Assembly: GCF_036417845.1 (NCBI RefSeq)
Contig: NC_089981.1
Span: 8,201,501 to 8,265,500, forward strand
Direction of reading: 5' to 3'
DNA from: Apteryx mantelli
Lineage: Eukaryota; Chordata; Aves; Apterygiformes; Apterygidae
Length of the DNA: 64,000 bases
In this document: piece after piece, positions 49,726 through 62,869 of the stretch
Numbering within the stretch: position 1 is the first letter of the stretch
Layout of the letters: every line of letters starts with the position of its first letter
The notes under the pieces: generated by a model
Seen by the model: the letters and a program-made list of their open reading frames with translations, nothing else
What the model was told of the DNA's origin: nothing
Databases searched by the model: none
Program-made: the position numbers and the translations under genes

Positions 49726-51849
49726 TTGGAGAAGTTTCTCAGGCAAAGAAAATTGCTGAAGCGGACAAGGTAAATCTCCTGCCAGTGAAGCAAGCATTTG
49801 GTTCTCAAGAGAATACGTAAATTACTGAGCCCACAGACATGAGGGGCAGAAGTTGGAAGGTCTGGTTGGAAAGATGATCCAAAACCAAAGACAGCAGCAA
49901 CAGGGAAATACACAGGAGCCGTCTGCAAATTCTTCAGACATGAAGCACCTTTACAAGTGCTCCTCTCATGCACCTTCCCAGTGCTCAAAGACTCCAGTAG
50001 CCATGACTGTCCACCTCCAAAACACTCCTGTCAAACCAGGTTGGCTCCACAATGCCAAGGACCACAGGTGTGACAGCGGCAAAGGAGGAAAGAGTTATTG
50101 GAGCGAGGACCAAAAGTCCTATGACCGCAGCTGACAAGGAACTAGTAACACGGGGGTGGACGCGCTGCTGGGGAGCAAAGATTCTAAACGTGCAAGTTCT
50201 GCAGCCCTGACAGAGCCATATTATGGAGGGCTCCCGCAGGCAGCAATTCCCAGCAGCACCGAGGACTTCCCTAGGGGCACAGCAGGAATTCCCAGCCTAC
50301 CGAGTTAGTCCAAAGAGCTCTTGTGGCAGGAAGAAACGCTCCTCTCCAACGACCTGCTGGGAAGGTCACCAAACAGCGTCTTGCACTGTCCCACCACCTC
50401 CTCTCGCCTTCTCCTGCTCGCTGCACAGCAGCTGCTCCAGAGCAGAGCAGGGCAGGGCAGAGTTGTGGCGAGAGCAGCCCCAAGCACCTGGGCTCAGCTC
50501 AGGCTCCCAGGGCCATATGGGGAGGGCGCAGCTGTTGCTGCGATGCACTGCGTGATGCCCCAGGCCATGTCACAGAGGGGCTGCAGGGACTCCTTGACCC
50601 CCCAGGTGCTGCCAAGGTGGGCCCTGCAAGGGCAAGGGGAGCTGCCTGGGGCACTTTAGGGAGCTGCCCGCACCTCACTGCCCACTCCCCAAGGACAACA
50701 GGGGGCACGGGGAGCCACAGGAGGGGTCCCCCAGGCTGGGGCTCACCTCAGGCATGCCACTCCCGCAATGTCCCCAGATCAGGGTTGCGGGGCTACAACT
50801 GCTGGCAAGGAGAGGCTCTGCTCAGGAAGGAAGGCCTAAATGAGCAAGTGAATGAATGAAGAGGAAGACTGTGACTGCACTCTCTCAGCCTCTGGGGAGG
50901 AAGGGCCAACTCCTAGCTGTTGCTTCCCTAGGCCACAGGCATGGAGATGGCATGGCCTAGCAAAGGAGCAGAGGGGTTTGCTCTCTCACCCTGAAAACTG
51001 TGTTAAGGCAAATCCACCATGAATGCCTCCAAACGGTGTCAAAGCCTGGGAAAATCAAGAAAAAAAAAAGCGCTTATTGGAAAGGTCATTTCTTTCCCTC
51101 GGCACTAAATTCTCTCTGCGTTAGAGATGACGTCTGGGAATCCTGGTCTTGGGGTGGGTTCTAATTGGGGAGGTTTTGAAGATCTGATCCTAACAGGGCA
51201 AAACCAAAAGAAGGGTGGCGCCAGGTGGAGATTATCACTGGAGCGCCCAAAGCCCATTTCCCTTCTAAAGTCACTCGTTTTGCAGAAGAAAAATGTGATG
51301 CTCAGATGGAGCCTGCAACACTCGCAGTGCCATCCTACCCCTTGGGTTCCCAGTGGAGGAGACTGAGAGCAGCTTCCCATCTACAGTGTGACAACGCAGT
51401 ATCACACACCCGAACGAGGCACGGGAATAATGCCTGCACGCAGTACATTCTGGTGACCCTCTCTGGTTACTTCTCAGTCTGCCCTGAGGGTGGTCTGAGG
51501 AGCGGCCGGCCCTCTGGCCTCTTTGGAAGGAAACGATGCCTGAGGTCTTTCCTTTCTCACCTGCTTGGTAAGCACTGCAGGCTGAGAGACCCCTTGCAGA
51601 AGCAGAAGAGATAGCTGAGATGGCTGCATGGAAAGCAGAGTGGCTTTACACCAAGTGCCTGAAAGGCTTCCCCTGCACATTATTTTCCGCCCTGCAAATC
51701 TGAGGGAGCCTCAAAGGAAGCAATGGAGTGAGTGAGACAGTGGGAGCAGAGCTGAGTTCCTACTGACCCCCGCGCCCCAACTCTCCAGCTGCAGAGGTCT
51801 GTGGAAGGGGCACGGTGCCTTCGGCAGCAGCACTGACTGCAGAAGAGAG

Positions 51850-52115
51850 AAGCTGGAGAGGGGAAGTGAGTGTGAGTGGGGGAAAGGGAGGGGATGCGAG
51901 CGTGCCGGGAGGTGAATGGAGGGGACGGGAGCACAGAGGGAAGGGAATGGAGGGGCTGAGGGTGCGCGTGGCGAGCAACGGAGGGGATCAGAGGAAGCCT
52001 TGGGGGAAATGGAAGGGAGGAGAGTGCTGAGGGCGGGGAAAGCAGGGGGCTCAGGTGCTCACGGAGGGAAACAGAAGGAACCTGAGGATGCAGGGAGAGG
52101 ACTGGAGGAGACTTT
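51850..52115 (+). repeat. G/A-rich degenerate minisatellite
   Basis: The plus strand is almost all purine, with repeated phrases such as GGAGGGG, GGGAATGGAGGGGC, GGGGAAATGGAAGGGAGG and GGGAGAGGACTGGAGG. Successive similar blocks are roughly 25-50 bases apart but too diverged for an exact unit. Several clusters of four GGG runs could form G-quadruplexes. Confidence 0.55.
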
Positions 52116-52367
52116 AGCAGGTGTGAGGGGACCAGAGCATCAGCGCATGCATGGAGAAGGGATCTAAGGTCGCACAAAGGAGCCTGGAGTGTGCCAAGGA
52201 GGCGATCGAGGTGGTTGCAAGGCACACGACTGCACGCCCCCGGAAAGCAGACAGCGACGCACTGGCTGCATAGAGCCCATGGCTTTAAGCTGGCAGGAAG
52301 GCAGCGCCCTCAGTCTGCCAGCACCTCGGCTCTGCCACACCAGGGCTGGGCTGGCGGCAGCCACACT

Positions 52368-52404
52368 CCCAGCATGCCTTGGGGCATCCCCACGGCATGC
52401 TGGG
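52368..52404. repeat. Inverted repeat, 11-base perfect arms
   Basis: CCCAGCATGCC at 52,368-52,378 is the exact reverse complement of GGCATGCTGGG at 52,394-52,404. The 15-base loop contains GGGGCATCCCC, which can itself form a four-pair stem. It could extrude as a nested hairpin or cruciform. Confidence 0.8.
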
Positions 52405-52439
52405 AGCAGGGCTGCTATGGGGCACCACGGCTCAGCCCG

Positions 52440-52625
52440 GGGAGACGCGGCCCCTGCCCCCATGGAGCCCCGGGGGCCATCTCTTTCCCCCTGCCCCACA
52501 GCCCCAGCCCAGACCTCCTGGCCCATGGCCCCAGCTGCCACTCACTGCCCCAAGGCCCCAGCTCTGTCCCGGTGCCCCACAGAGCCCAACACAGAGACCT
52601 CCTGCCCCATGGCCCCAGCTCGAAC
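52440..52625 (+). repeat. C-rich degenerate tandem repeat
   Basis: Phrases like CCTCCTGGCCCATGGCCCCA, GCCCCAAGGCCCCAGCTC and CCTCCTGCCCCATGGCCCCA recur within 190 bases. The low-complexity proline- and alanine-rich frames that result are not called as genes. Confidence 0.6.
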
Positions 52626-55600
52626 CTCCACAGCAGGGGCCCACAGGGGCAGTGACTGTGGCAGATTTCGAGCACCGTGCGCTCTGGCCTCCGTTCCCGA
52701 GACTCTGCCAGGGGAATTGCCAGCACGGCCCCCAAGAAAGCAGCCTCCACGTCAGCCCCTGCTGTTCCTCTCTGCAGAGGAGGCAGGACCTTCTGCCTGA
52801 AGCACTGGCTGGGGCCCCAGGAGCTGCAGATGCTCTGTGGTGCGAAGGAGGTGCCTGGGCAGGAAGAAGCTGGCGGAGGAGGAATTGTGCCCCAAAAGCA
52901 GGAATTCCCTCATCCTCTTCTGGCCCTCCGGCATGTGCGTTGACACTTGCTGGTGAGTCGTGGGGACATGTCATGTGGCAGAGTTGGACACCATGGCACA
53001 GTGCTCAGGCTTCATGCTTGTTGGGAACGGCAGGCTCCAGGCTGGGGGTGGGAAGTGGAAGGAGAGGCACCCCTCGGTTTTCAGGCATGCCCACATTGCC
53101 TACTGCATTGCCACCGTGGCCTCTGTGAAAAGCCTGTGCAGAGAGTGTGCAGCGTGACATGAGCAAGGGCAGGTTTGCAGGGGGGAGTGGGGCTGAGAGG
53201 TGAGCATGTAGACAGCTGGGACCAGATGGCGCCAGTGTGCAGGGGTGCACTTCTGCGTCCTTCATCCCCCAGTCAAAGTGATGACTTGTGGTCTCCAAAA
53301 CCAGCAGACTGGCTTTCACCTGGCAGCCTTTACACCCATTTGAGCACCAGCCAGCACTGTTCCTCTTAGCAGTTCATTGCTCCTGAATAGCAGGCAAGGA
53401 GTGTTGTGGGCGAAGGGGGGCCACTCATATGAAACCTGGAGAGCCGCAGTGTTCACAGCAGAGCCTGTCCGTTCATGGGTATCCCCAGAGCTCTGGAGAT
53501 GCAGGAGCCAAAGGGAGTCCTGGGAGGATGCCTTTTGGCTTAACGAAGCTTTGTGTCAGGCAGCCCCTGCCCCATTTGATCCTAGCTTTGTATCTCAAAG
53601 CAAATAGAAAGCTCGGAAGGAGAGGAAAAGTCTTTTTATGCATGCCGTACTGCTGTTTTATTTAGGCCTCTTCTTTGCACTGTGCGAGCTACTGCATTGT
53701 GTAACCCTGCAGACTGGTGCTTCCACCGAGGGTCCTTAGCCTTATACCTGAGGAGCCATCACTATGGGGTTTATGTAGGCATCAGAGGGGCAAATGTGTG
53801 TCTGGAGAAGGGCTTTGTTCAGCCCTCTCATGCCACACCAGGACTATGTTCCTGGAGTAATGCGATCAAAGCAATCTGATTTTGACTAATAGTGGGATTA
53901 ATGAGCTTTGTCAGGTCTTGAGCTGTCCAACTAAGGATGCTCGTTATGAGCCCAGGCCAATTACAGACTTAGCTGCTGCCTTCAGACATGGGGCTGAGAA
54001 CGATCCTTTTTTCTTTCGTGGCCATTTGTGTTTCAGACATAGAGACAAGATGCTCTGAGGTAGTTCTGTTGCAAGGGAATAATCCCTCCCTGCAGCTCAC
54101 ATTGCAGGTGGGCTCCATCCTCCCTGCTAGGCTCCCTCAGAATGTTCTTTATTCTAAAATTAAATGAAAAATTGTGTTTCTAAGTAATGGCAGCAAAATT
54201 GCCAAGACCCCAACAGAGCAGAATGCTGGAAAATTTCAGTGGGGCATAAATGGAGGTGGTCACTGAAGGAGTGGGGCAGGGAAGGAAGAACAGCCCCCTC
54301 CCCAAACTGGCAACTGTGTCCTTGTTTTTTTCTGTATCCTTGGTAGCGGGTATTGAATTCCAGCTCTTCAGGGCTGTCCCTGCACAACTCTGTGGCCTCC
54401 TTTCGTGTTTGGCAACAAAATTCAACTGCCGAGAAGCCTGTCAGTCAACCCTTCAAGTCTGCCAGTGCAACTCTTATCCTAAACCCTACCCGACAAGCAC
54501 GCCATAGTTCCATTAAGGATCCCAAATCCTATTTTCCACTGCCATGTTCCCTACGAGATCAAAGATCAAGAATACCTCCAGCCCACCTCTGCCATATGTG
54601 TCAACTCACAGACCCAAGTGAGGGCTGCTACCTACAGACTTGGAAATAGACACTTGAGTCTTCTGTCCTGCAAAGACCTTTGGCATCCCAGACTATTTTC
54701 ACACAATGTCAGACCATGCAGACATACCACTTGCCCCCACCCGTGAACATGAGCTCTAGCCTTATTATACTGCAATGCCTTTCAAACTGAAGAACTCAGC
54801 ACTGAGGATAAGCTGGCTGCTGTAGCAAGGCCATGGCTGAAGAAGGTAGAGTCCAGGGGGTGGGGGAACCTGTATGTGTTGGTGGCCGCACAGGCTACAG
54901 CCAACACGGAGGGGGTCTGTGAAGTAAGTGCCAAGGTCTGGCTGAACTCCTGGAGCAAGGGACTCGGCTGAGGAAGACTCCAGGGGCTGTTTGGGGAAAG
55001 AATGGTCCCGCTGTGGTGGCCTGGTTAGGTTGTGCATGAGGACGCTGACTCTGGATGGAGGGAAGGCAAAGGAAGGGATGAGAGGACTAAAAGGAGACAT
55101 GGCTCAGCGTAGCAGGAGGAGAAGAAATGAGTAATTGGAGCAAGTGACAGAAGCGAGCGTGAGAAGCGCAGTTCAGGGCACTACCTAGATAAGCTCAAGC
55201 AGCTGGAAGTCCAGACTGGCACTCAACCTAGCCTCCACAGGTAACGACACAGACTGTGAATGCTCGTAATGGCAGAACTGAGCTGAGGCCAGGGTTTACC
55301 TTGTTTCAAGCAATGACAGGCTGTGAGGCGATCAGCAATTGCAAAAAAGTCATTTCCGCATCCTCTGCAGACATGTCCCTTGTTTGTAGCTGGCTAACTC
55401 TGCTCCTAAATTCACTGTTTCCACCATTCTGTTATTTCTCCCTGAAGTCCAGCTGAGCCCCTTCACTTTTGGGCCATAGCCACCTGCTGCTATTTCAGTC
55501 TGCCCTCACCCCCATGCATATCTGAAGACCTCTTTCCCAAAAGCTGTTCCTGTGAGGTAATTACATACTCAGTTATTTCCAGTTGATAAACCTCGTGTGC

Positions 55601-55734
55601 TTAGAGATGCATGCGATGGACACACATGCAGAATTCCCACTACCTTAATAGCCCCGGTATTCCTCCACGCATCCCACAGTGCCTCCATCTTCCCACAGGT
55701 CCCCTTCCCGCTTAAAGCACAATGCCTCCCAAGG

Positions 55735-55763
<29 letters not shown>
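55735..55763 (+). repeat. AAAT microsatellite, long allele
   Basis: Counterpart of the run at 4,390-4,411 in copy A, two units longer. Confidence 0.8.
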
Positions 55764-55766
<3 letters not shown>

Positions 55767-58700
55767 TCTCTGTAAGTGCTCCTATTCCCATGTTTTTAGC
55801 ACTTCCTTTTAAACCAACTGCCCAGCTAGTCAGCTGGTATAGTTTGACTTTGATCCGTTGTTACATTTGAGATGGAGAAGCACTTCCAGTTTCCAAAGCA
55901 TTTTTCATACCTACTTTCTTGTGAAGCTTCATTTAATTCAAAACACACTCTATTATTACATACTATATGACTGTATCACAATGTTTATGATATACATTCT
56001 GAAATATCTAATAATTTCTTTGTTGAAGTTAAATGATTCAAAATGATCAGAATGAAGCATTTTGATTTTTCTCAATTGAAATTTAGCATAATTGACCCAG
56101 AAGACATTTCAGTGTTTCAACATTGCTCTCTCATGCAAAAGGAAGATTAGAGAAGTAGGAATTCACCATTGAAGAGAAACAGTATTTGCCCAAAGATGGG
56201 AGATCTTTGGAGAGCAGCCTCCACCAGGAATATCAATGACTCCCCCACTGCTTCTGACCTTCCTTCTCTTTCTGCAGGTGTGGGAGTGAGGGCAAATTTA
56301 AGATAGATAGCATTTAAAATACCAGCAGGAAATGAGTGGCAATGGAAAATGTCCCACTTCCCTGTAAGATGAGGTTGCAAGAGAGAGATGATGAATTATC
56401 TTCTTGAATGGCCTGTCTCCTTCCTTTACTACAAAGGCAGCTTAGACAACTAGATTAGATTCAGTCACCTAACTTTTAAATAGCTTAACTGCAGGGAGAT
56501 GAATCCCATCTGCTGTATAGACATGTGGCATGTGCTCAAGATCCATGATGGGTCTGGATCTACTGCACAGCTCTGTCCAGGAGATGCATTTCACATTCTC
56601 TGAAATATCACACTGAGCTGCACCGTGTGCTGTTCTGACTGTCTTTATGTGCACGGTAAACTATGCACATCCCGAAATCTGGGATGCATGGAGCCTAATC
56701 AACATGATATGGAGAAAGCATGTGTGAAATTGCACGTGCATGTGTAAAAACAAAAACAAAAACAAAAACAAAAATCCTGCCCTGGAAATCCACCAGCCTT
56801 ACCCTCCCAAGCCTGCAGTTCTGCGCCATGCCATCACACCTTATTTCCATACCACAGCAATGCAGGAGGCCAGGCTCCATGATTACTCTTTCAACTGCTC
56901 ATGGGTGTGAAATACTTGGGGAAAACATACGGGAAGACTTCCTTACTGAGCTTTAGCTGTATGCAAGTGACCTATTTAAAGCTAATCAGGCTTCCTCTGT
57001 GTTCATCAGAGAGAAAGAAGTTAGCATCTTCACAGAGCGCTTCTTCCTTAGGGTTGGTTGAATCATCTCCAGGAACTGCCTGTCTCTCTCCATTGAGTCC
57101 AGAGGTGTTTAGATGACTAGATTAGATTCAGCCAAAGCTTTTAGGTGCTTCCTGGTAGATGACATGAGTGTTTTCACCCACAACCCTCCCTAATTTCTCC
57201 CTTTTATCTCTACTGAGAGATCTCCAACCTCCTAGGTACCAGCATGAGGTACTTCAGTAGGATGCCTGAATTTAGGTGAGAAGAACTGAATCCTAAGAGT
57301 CAGTTACTCTAACACAAACAGATAATGTAACTCCCTGTATTTCTCTTGTTGGCAGATGTTGAACTTTTGATGCATTTGGTGACATAATTAATACATTCAT
57401 AATAGATAATTTGCTGAAGGAGCACAGTAACTTAATTCCTGCAAGGTGGAAGTTTCACAGTTATTCAGTTCACCTCACAGAAGAAAATCCTCTTGTCTTC
57501 CCTTTACTCTGCTTCCCCAAATACTTGTGCTGCCTCCCCAGCTATAATACTGGATTGTGTCACTTCCTCCTTCACCTATGGATGTCCCCTTGTATGACTT
57601 TTCATAATGAAATTGTGCAGGAGAATTATGACAATTTTCAGAAAAGTTTTTTAAAATATAGCGCCCTACTATGGCTAAAGAAAATCCAACAAATAAAATA
57701 GCCATCTTCAACTTACCGGAAAACATCAGCACCAGGGTATACGCGTTTACATACACTCAGGTTTGTGCCTTCGCCATCTGGTGGCAAAGCACGATCATAG
57801 CGTGTCCACAGAGCTGAGAAAGTTTTAGGACCCTATCTATTTGTTTGAAAATGAGAATTTAAAATAAGTAAGATTGTTGAGAAAGTTTCTGTTTTTCAAC
57901 ATTTGTTGATAATACCATCAGTTATATATATACATCATTTGGAGAGCTTCTATTTTGTAAATAGGTGATACTTATTGTTTACTGCTGCTACTTGTTTTAA
58001 TGTATCATCTTGTATTATATTGTACTGAACAACATTGCACTGCATCATATCTGAGTGTTGTGGCACAAAAATATCCGACATGCTCTTTTCAGATAGTTGA
58101 CTATGCATCTAGTCATAGGCTTGAGCAAAAGGCTGTCCCAGCTTATTGCAGTTAGAGCTGAGCAAATGGATTTGTCTTACCCAAATTTAAACCTCTGCAG
58201 CAGATTTGAGTCCATCTGACCTCACCAATCTAATCTTCCTTTAAGGTTAATTTAAAAAAAAAAAAAAAAAAAAAGCACTTCTTGGGCACCATTCATCTTT
58301 TCTTAGAAGAGACATCTTCATAGCCCGGGATCCATGAATCTTCTTTGTAAACTATGAAGAACACAAGATGCAGAGCTTAGTTGAAGTCAATTACTTCTGA
58401 GATCATATACCTTATATCATAGAGAGCCAAAGTGCAGACAGCAAAAACCTCACATCTTGTCCTTCAGTCTGGGGAATCCAAGTCAGTGAGTGTAATTAGA
58501 ACCTGGTTACTTTCTCGTGTATCCTGAAATATTGGAGCTGAGAAAGATATCTGAGCCATATTACATACTAAGATCAAATTAAAAAAAAAAAAAAAGTACT
58601 TCTCATTTTCTTCTTTCTAACTTACATTGCATAGGAGGGAATTTACTAGTTACACTAGTTAGTATGAAATTTGCATTTTCCTGGCCTTAGAAATTAGTAG

Positions 58701-61700
58701 CTGAAAGATCTATTTCCCATCTCTAGTTTCTTTGCTATGAAGGATGGCCATTCATTTTCTTACACCCACTGCTTAATCCTGCCTGCTACAACACTGGATT
58801 TCAACACAGGTGGAGTTGCTTGCTTTCTCAACTGGGAAGTAACATCTGTGTTCACTTTGGAAGTTCTTGTATGATCCAAGCATAAGTTGCTATGTAATTG
58901 CTTCTGAGACTTTTTTTTTTTTTCTTTCAGTAAGGACTGGATTATTTACCAGATTTGCCTATAGACCCTTGATCTCCAGATGTCTATACATACATATAGA
59001 AGCTCCATTGTTAACCAGATGAAAGCCTTTTCAGATCTCCTTCTTTTTCAGAGTGCTGGGTATTACCAAGAGTGGAATAAATCCAAATCTTCTCAACATT
59101 TTGGAAAGAGACCATCTCTGTTATACAAAACAGAAATAACAGAGATAAAGTCTGTTTCTATTTAAAAGTAGACTGAAATTTAGCAAAACATCGTTTCAGG
59201 ACAATGTGGAACTAGAATGTTACAGTCTAGGAATCCTAGAATAGCCTCATTTTCACACGTGTTCTTTGTGGCTTGTATGTCCAATTTATAGATAGAATTG
59301 GTACAGCAGCAGAAGATTGTAGTGATGTATTCTTCTGTGCAAATAAATTGCAGTTACTTACCTTTGGTTTAATAAAGACATGATAAGTGAAAATGGATAT
59401 GCATTTAACTCTTTTCATAGTCGTGGAGTTTAAGTGCAGTTGACATCTGCTATGGAATATCATTGTAATTCCATGCAGACAAATGCATTTGAAACCTTAT
59501 TTTCCCCAGAGATGCTGACCATCCATTTCTGTCTTCACAGGTAACTCTGTATATCCTGCACACCTTCAAAAGTCAGCTCAGGAATTCATACATCGATTTA
59601 CCTACTAGTAGACAGTCAGTTTGTTATGAGTGTGAATGGAGCTTGGTTTGGTGCAGGAATGAGCAGAATTAATCAAAGAGTGATTTTTATCAGACATTTG
59701 TCTAGTAGAATGCTATCAAGTTGACTGGAAACACTTGGAATCCAACCAGCGGACTTTAATATCCTTTTCTGAAAAAAAAAAAAATAGCATCCCAGTTATA
59801 CATATGGCAGTGAAGGAATAGTTGGTTTATTTGTAATAAATCTGGAGTAGCTCTACATGCATATGGCTGCTTATGGAATTCATCTCACCTAGAGATATAC
59901 CTTTAAGCATGCCTTCGTTTCTGTCTTCCATCTTAGTTTCTTCTCAATAGGGAGGGGGGGAAAAAAAAAAGTAACAGGTGTTTTTACAGAATGGTTCATG
60001 TGAGTATCTTAGACATCTGCTACATGATGAGATGAGTTATGCCATAGAAGTGCCCATTTTTTCCTTCCTTTTCCCTATTCAGGATGTGTAGAATGATAAG
60101 TTCAGGAGGCTGCAGCCAGGGCCTGTCCCTCTGGCCCTGAGCAAGGTGGGCAGAGAAGACCTGGAGATGGTAGCCGAGTTCAACCAAGAGTCCAGATGAC
60201 CAGGAGAGTTCCTGGTGATGAAGCAGGTATGAGGTCAAGCTGAGAAGTCAGCCTGCGGGTCAGAGCCAGGATCAGGCCTGGTGAGGGTAACCAGGGACAG
60301 AGAGAGTCCAGTGCCTACTGGGCAGGCCCAAAGTGACAAGATAGGTGCAGGGTCAAGCTGGGAAGTCAGCCCACAGGGCAGGGTCCAGAGCAATGGAGTC
60401 TGCACGCTGAGCTGAGCTGAGCTGGAGATCAGTGCTCCTCTAGGGTAGCTCAGACAGAAACTGAAGGCCCAGGGTTGAGCTTAAATGGGGCTCCTGGGCC
60501 CATGGGCAGGAGGTGCAAGTGGCTGCCTCAGGCGAGGATGATCGGGCCCATTAAGGCCTATTAGTGCCCTCAGACCCTGGAAACAGTAGTAATATTAAAT
60601 ATTAAAAATAAATATTAAATATTAAAGACTTTTCTGTAATAGCAGGAGCTACAGCTTTACTGTGAGAAAGTACAATTGTGACACTTTTGAAGGCAAATAT
60701 TTTCACCTAAGTTTTTACTTTCAAATTCGATGCCTTGAAGACATCCCAGCTTTGATTTCAACTGTTGCTAACTAGTACCAGTTCAGCAGTATCGCTTCCA
60801 TGTTCTGTTTCCATTCCCTTACCTCATACATCCTTGTAGTCTTTTTTTTCCTGACTCCCAGTCTGAAGGTGATCATTAACCTTTCAGTAAAACCAGGTCA
60901 CATTCATCAGGCACCTTAAACTCTTTACAGTATTAGTGATGTGGGAGAGCAGCCGCTCTAAGCACAGTCTAACTAAGGCTGCGTTACCTGGGACATTTCT
61001 GCCTGCCTAAGCCCCACTGATGACTTTCCCTGCTAGGGACAGTCAGAGCAGATCACTCTTCAGCTGAGTAACCCAATTCAGCTCTCTGCTCTGAAGGCCA
61101 ACAGTTTGTCGAACAACCTCTAAGCCCTCGAAGAAGCACAAGTAAGCTAGCTTTTCTGGCAGGTAGAGATGTCCTTAAACTCCTGCCAGAATCAGGGGAA
61201 GGGTCTTTGTTCGTATGTCTCAAAGGCTCCTCAGCTTCCCAGAACAGCTGTCTTCATCACCTTATCGTAAAGTAATTTCAATAAGTGTCCAGTGATATTG
61301 CAAGAACAGAGAGAGGTTAATGGCAAGCTGTTACTAAAGCATGATATCTATGTCAACATCTTCCAATAGACCATTATTTTTCTTTTCTTCAAAAGAGTTA
61401 ATTATTCAAGGACCTTAGAAGAAAATTATATGTGGGATTGGGTGGAAGTGCAAAGGCAGTGTTAAGGCAGAGGCACCAGAACTCTAAGCAAATCACCAGC
61501 GATTACCTACTTGAAGAACTTTATATCTGCATTTGAAGAAAAATCTACCCCGATGGATGGACACATAATCTGAGCCTGGATGGTCCACACATGAACAGGT
61601 TATCACAGCAAAATATCTGCTCCACAGATGAGCAGGCTGCCTGAAACTAGATGGTCCATCAGCCAAAGAGGTTATCTAACAAAGGACACGAGTCCAAGGG

Positions 61701-62869
61701 TAGATGTGTTATTAGAGACAACAGGAGTCTTCTGTGGAAAAACCAGCTAACTGTGTATCAGGACTGTGCATTTTAATGAGAGGAAGAATTATCAAGTTTG
61801 ATCATAATTAATAACAGAGGTGGATTCACATTCAGGTGGTATACTTAATGCTTAAACTCCACAGAGTTGCACTGCAGCTCTTCAGAGTCAGATAAGCAGA
61901 ACTGATTCCTCTGATATCTTACACTGTACTGCTATTTACGTGAATATGGTCTTGTTATTATTAAAAGAATTTGTATTAAAGTTTGCAGTCTAAAGCTTTG
62001 TTAAGCCTTGTTTGTCAGTTGACAGGGACAGACCAGGGTTCACTGAATTTGCTAGGATACTTATGTCATCAGTTTCACTAGTAAAAAGTAGTAAGGGCAG
62101 GGAATGAGATGGGCATGTCCTATAATCACACTTATCTTAAGATGGGATGAATTGTCCTTTGAAGGTGATATTGCTCCCTTTGTCTGCAGAGGGAGCCCAG
62201 AATAGGTGTTGACAAGACCCCTAACCAACGGTAGGGGAAATTAATTCACAGAGAGATTCCTCATTACAGTGCATCTGCTGAGACTCCTGATTAAGGCCTG
62301 GTGTCTTGCAGGAGATCTAATTTACAGACATTAAACTGCATCGAGAGTCCTAAATACACCAAGTACTTCAGTAACACCATTTTTCTGAAAAAAGAATTCC
62401 AAAGCGGCAAGCTGAGTGTTAGAATATCACATTTGATACTGAAGTTGTTTCTCAGCGTGTCACTCCACTAATGTTTCACAACCCCCAGGCTGCAGATCAG
62501 CTGCAACATATAGGCAAAAGAATGAGCTGTTGCTCTAAAGGCAGTACTGAATTGCATAGTTCTGCAAACATCGAAGCAAAGAACATTTATCTGGGCATTT
62601 ATCTGGAGCAGGGAGGGGCTCTATTGCAAGTGTGAAGTCCTAAAGTTTTTCTATTTAGATAAATCTTCTGATTTGTTTCAGTAAGATGTCTTTGAAGTGA
62701 AGAAGGAAGCTACTCACTATTATGAAGGTACATGAAATGTTTGTAGCTTTTGAAATAAGAGTTTATTTCTGGGGTCAATACGGCCTAAAATATCTCACAC
62801 CTTCATGCAAGGAAGGTAGGCCTATTTCTTCATTTTAGAGATCAAAAAGATCATTTTCAATCTGCAGAT

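Larger units (their letters stand above)
49740..53579. other. GC-rich stretch, no supported gene
   Basis: Numerous overlapping open frames on both strands between 50,223 and 53,607 reflect base composition; none has a domain, consistent frame or splice context. The region includes the G-rich and C-rich degenerate repeats and the inverted repeat listed separately. The 5' UTR exon and promoter of the ATAD2-like gene, if upstream, would lie here, but I cannot identify them. Confidence 0.5.

Noticed and set aside
51680-52225. 181-codon minus-strand Ser/Pro/His-rich open frame
   Set aside because: It is the complement of the purine-rich repeat; composition alone explains it.
52379-53128. 249-codon plus-strand open frame rich in Pro, Ala and Gln
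   Set aside because: It runs through the C-rich tandem repeat, has low-complexity composition and no homology that I recognise.
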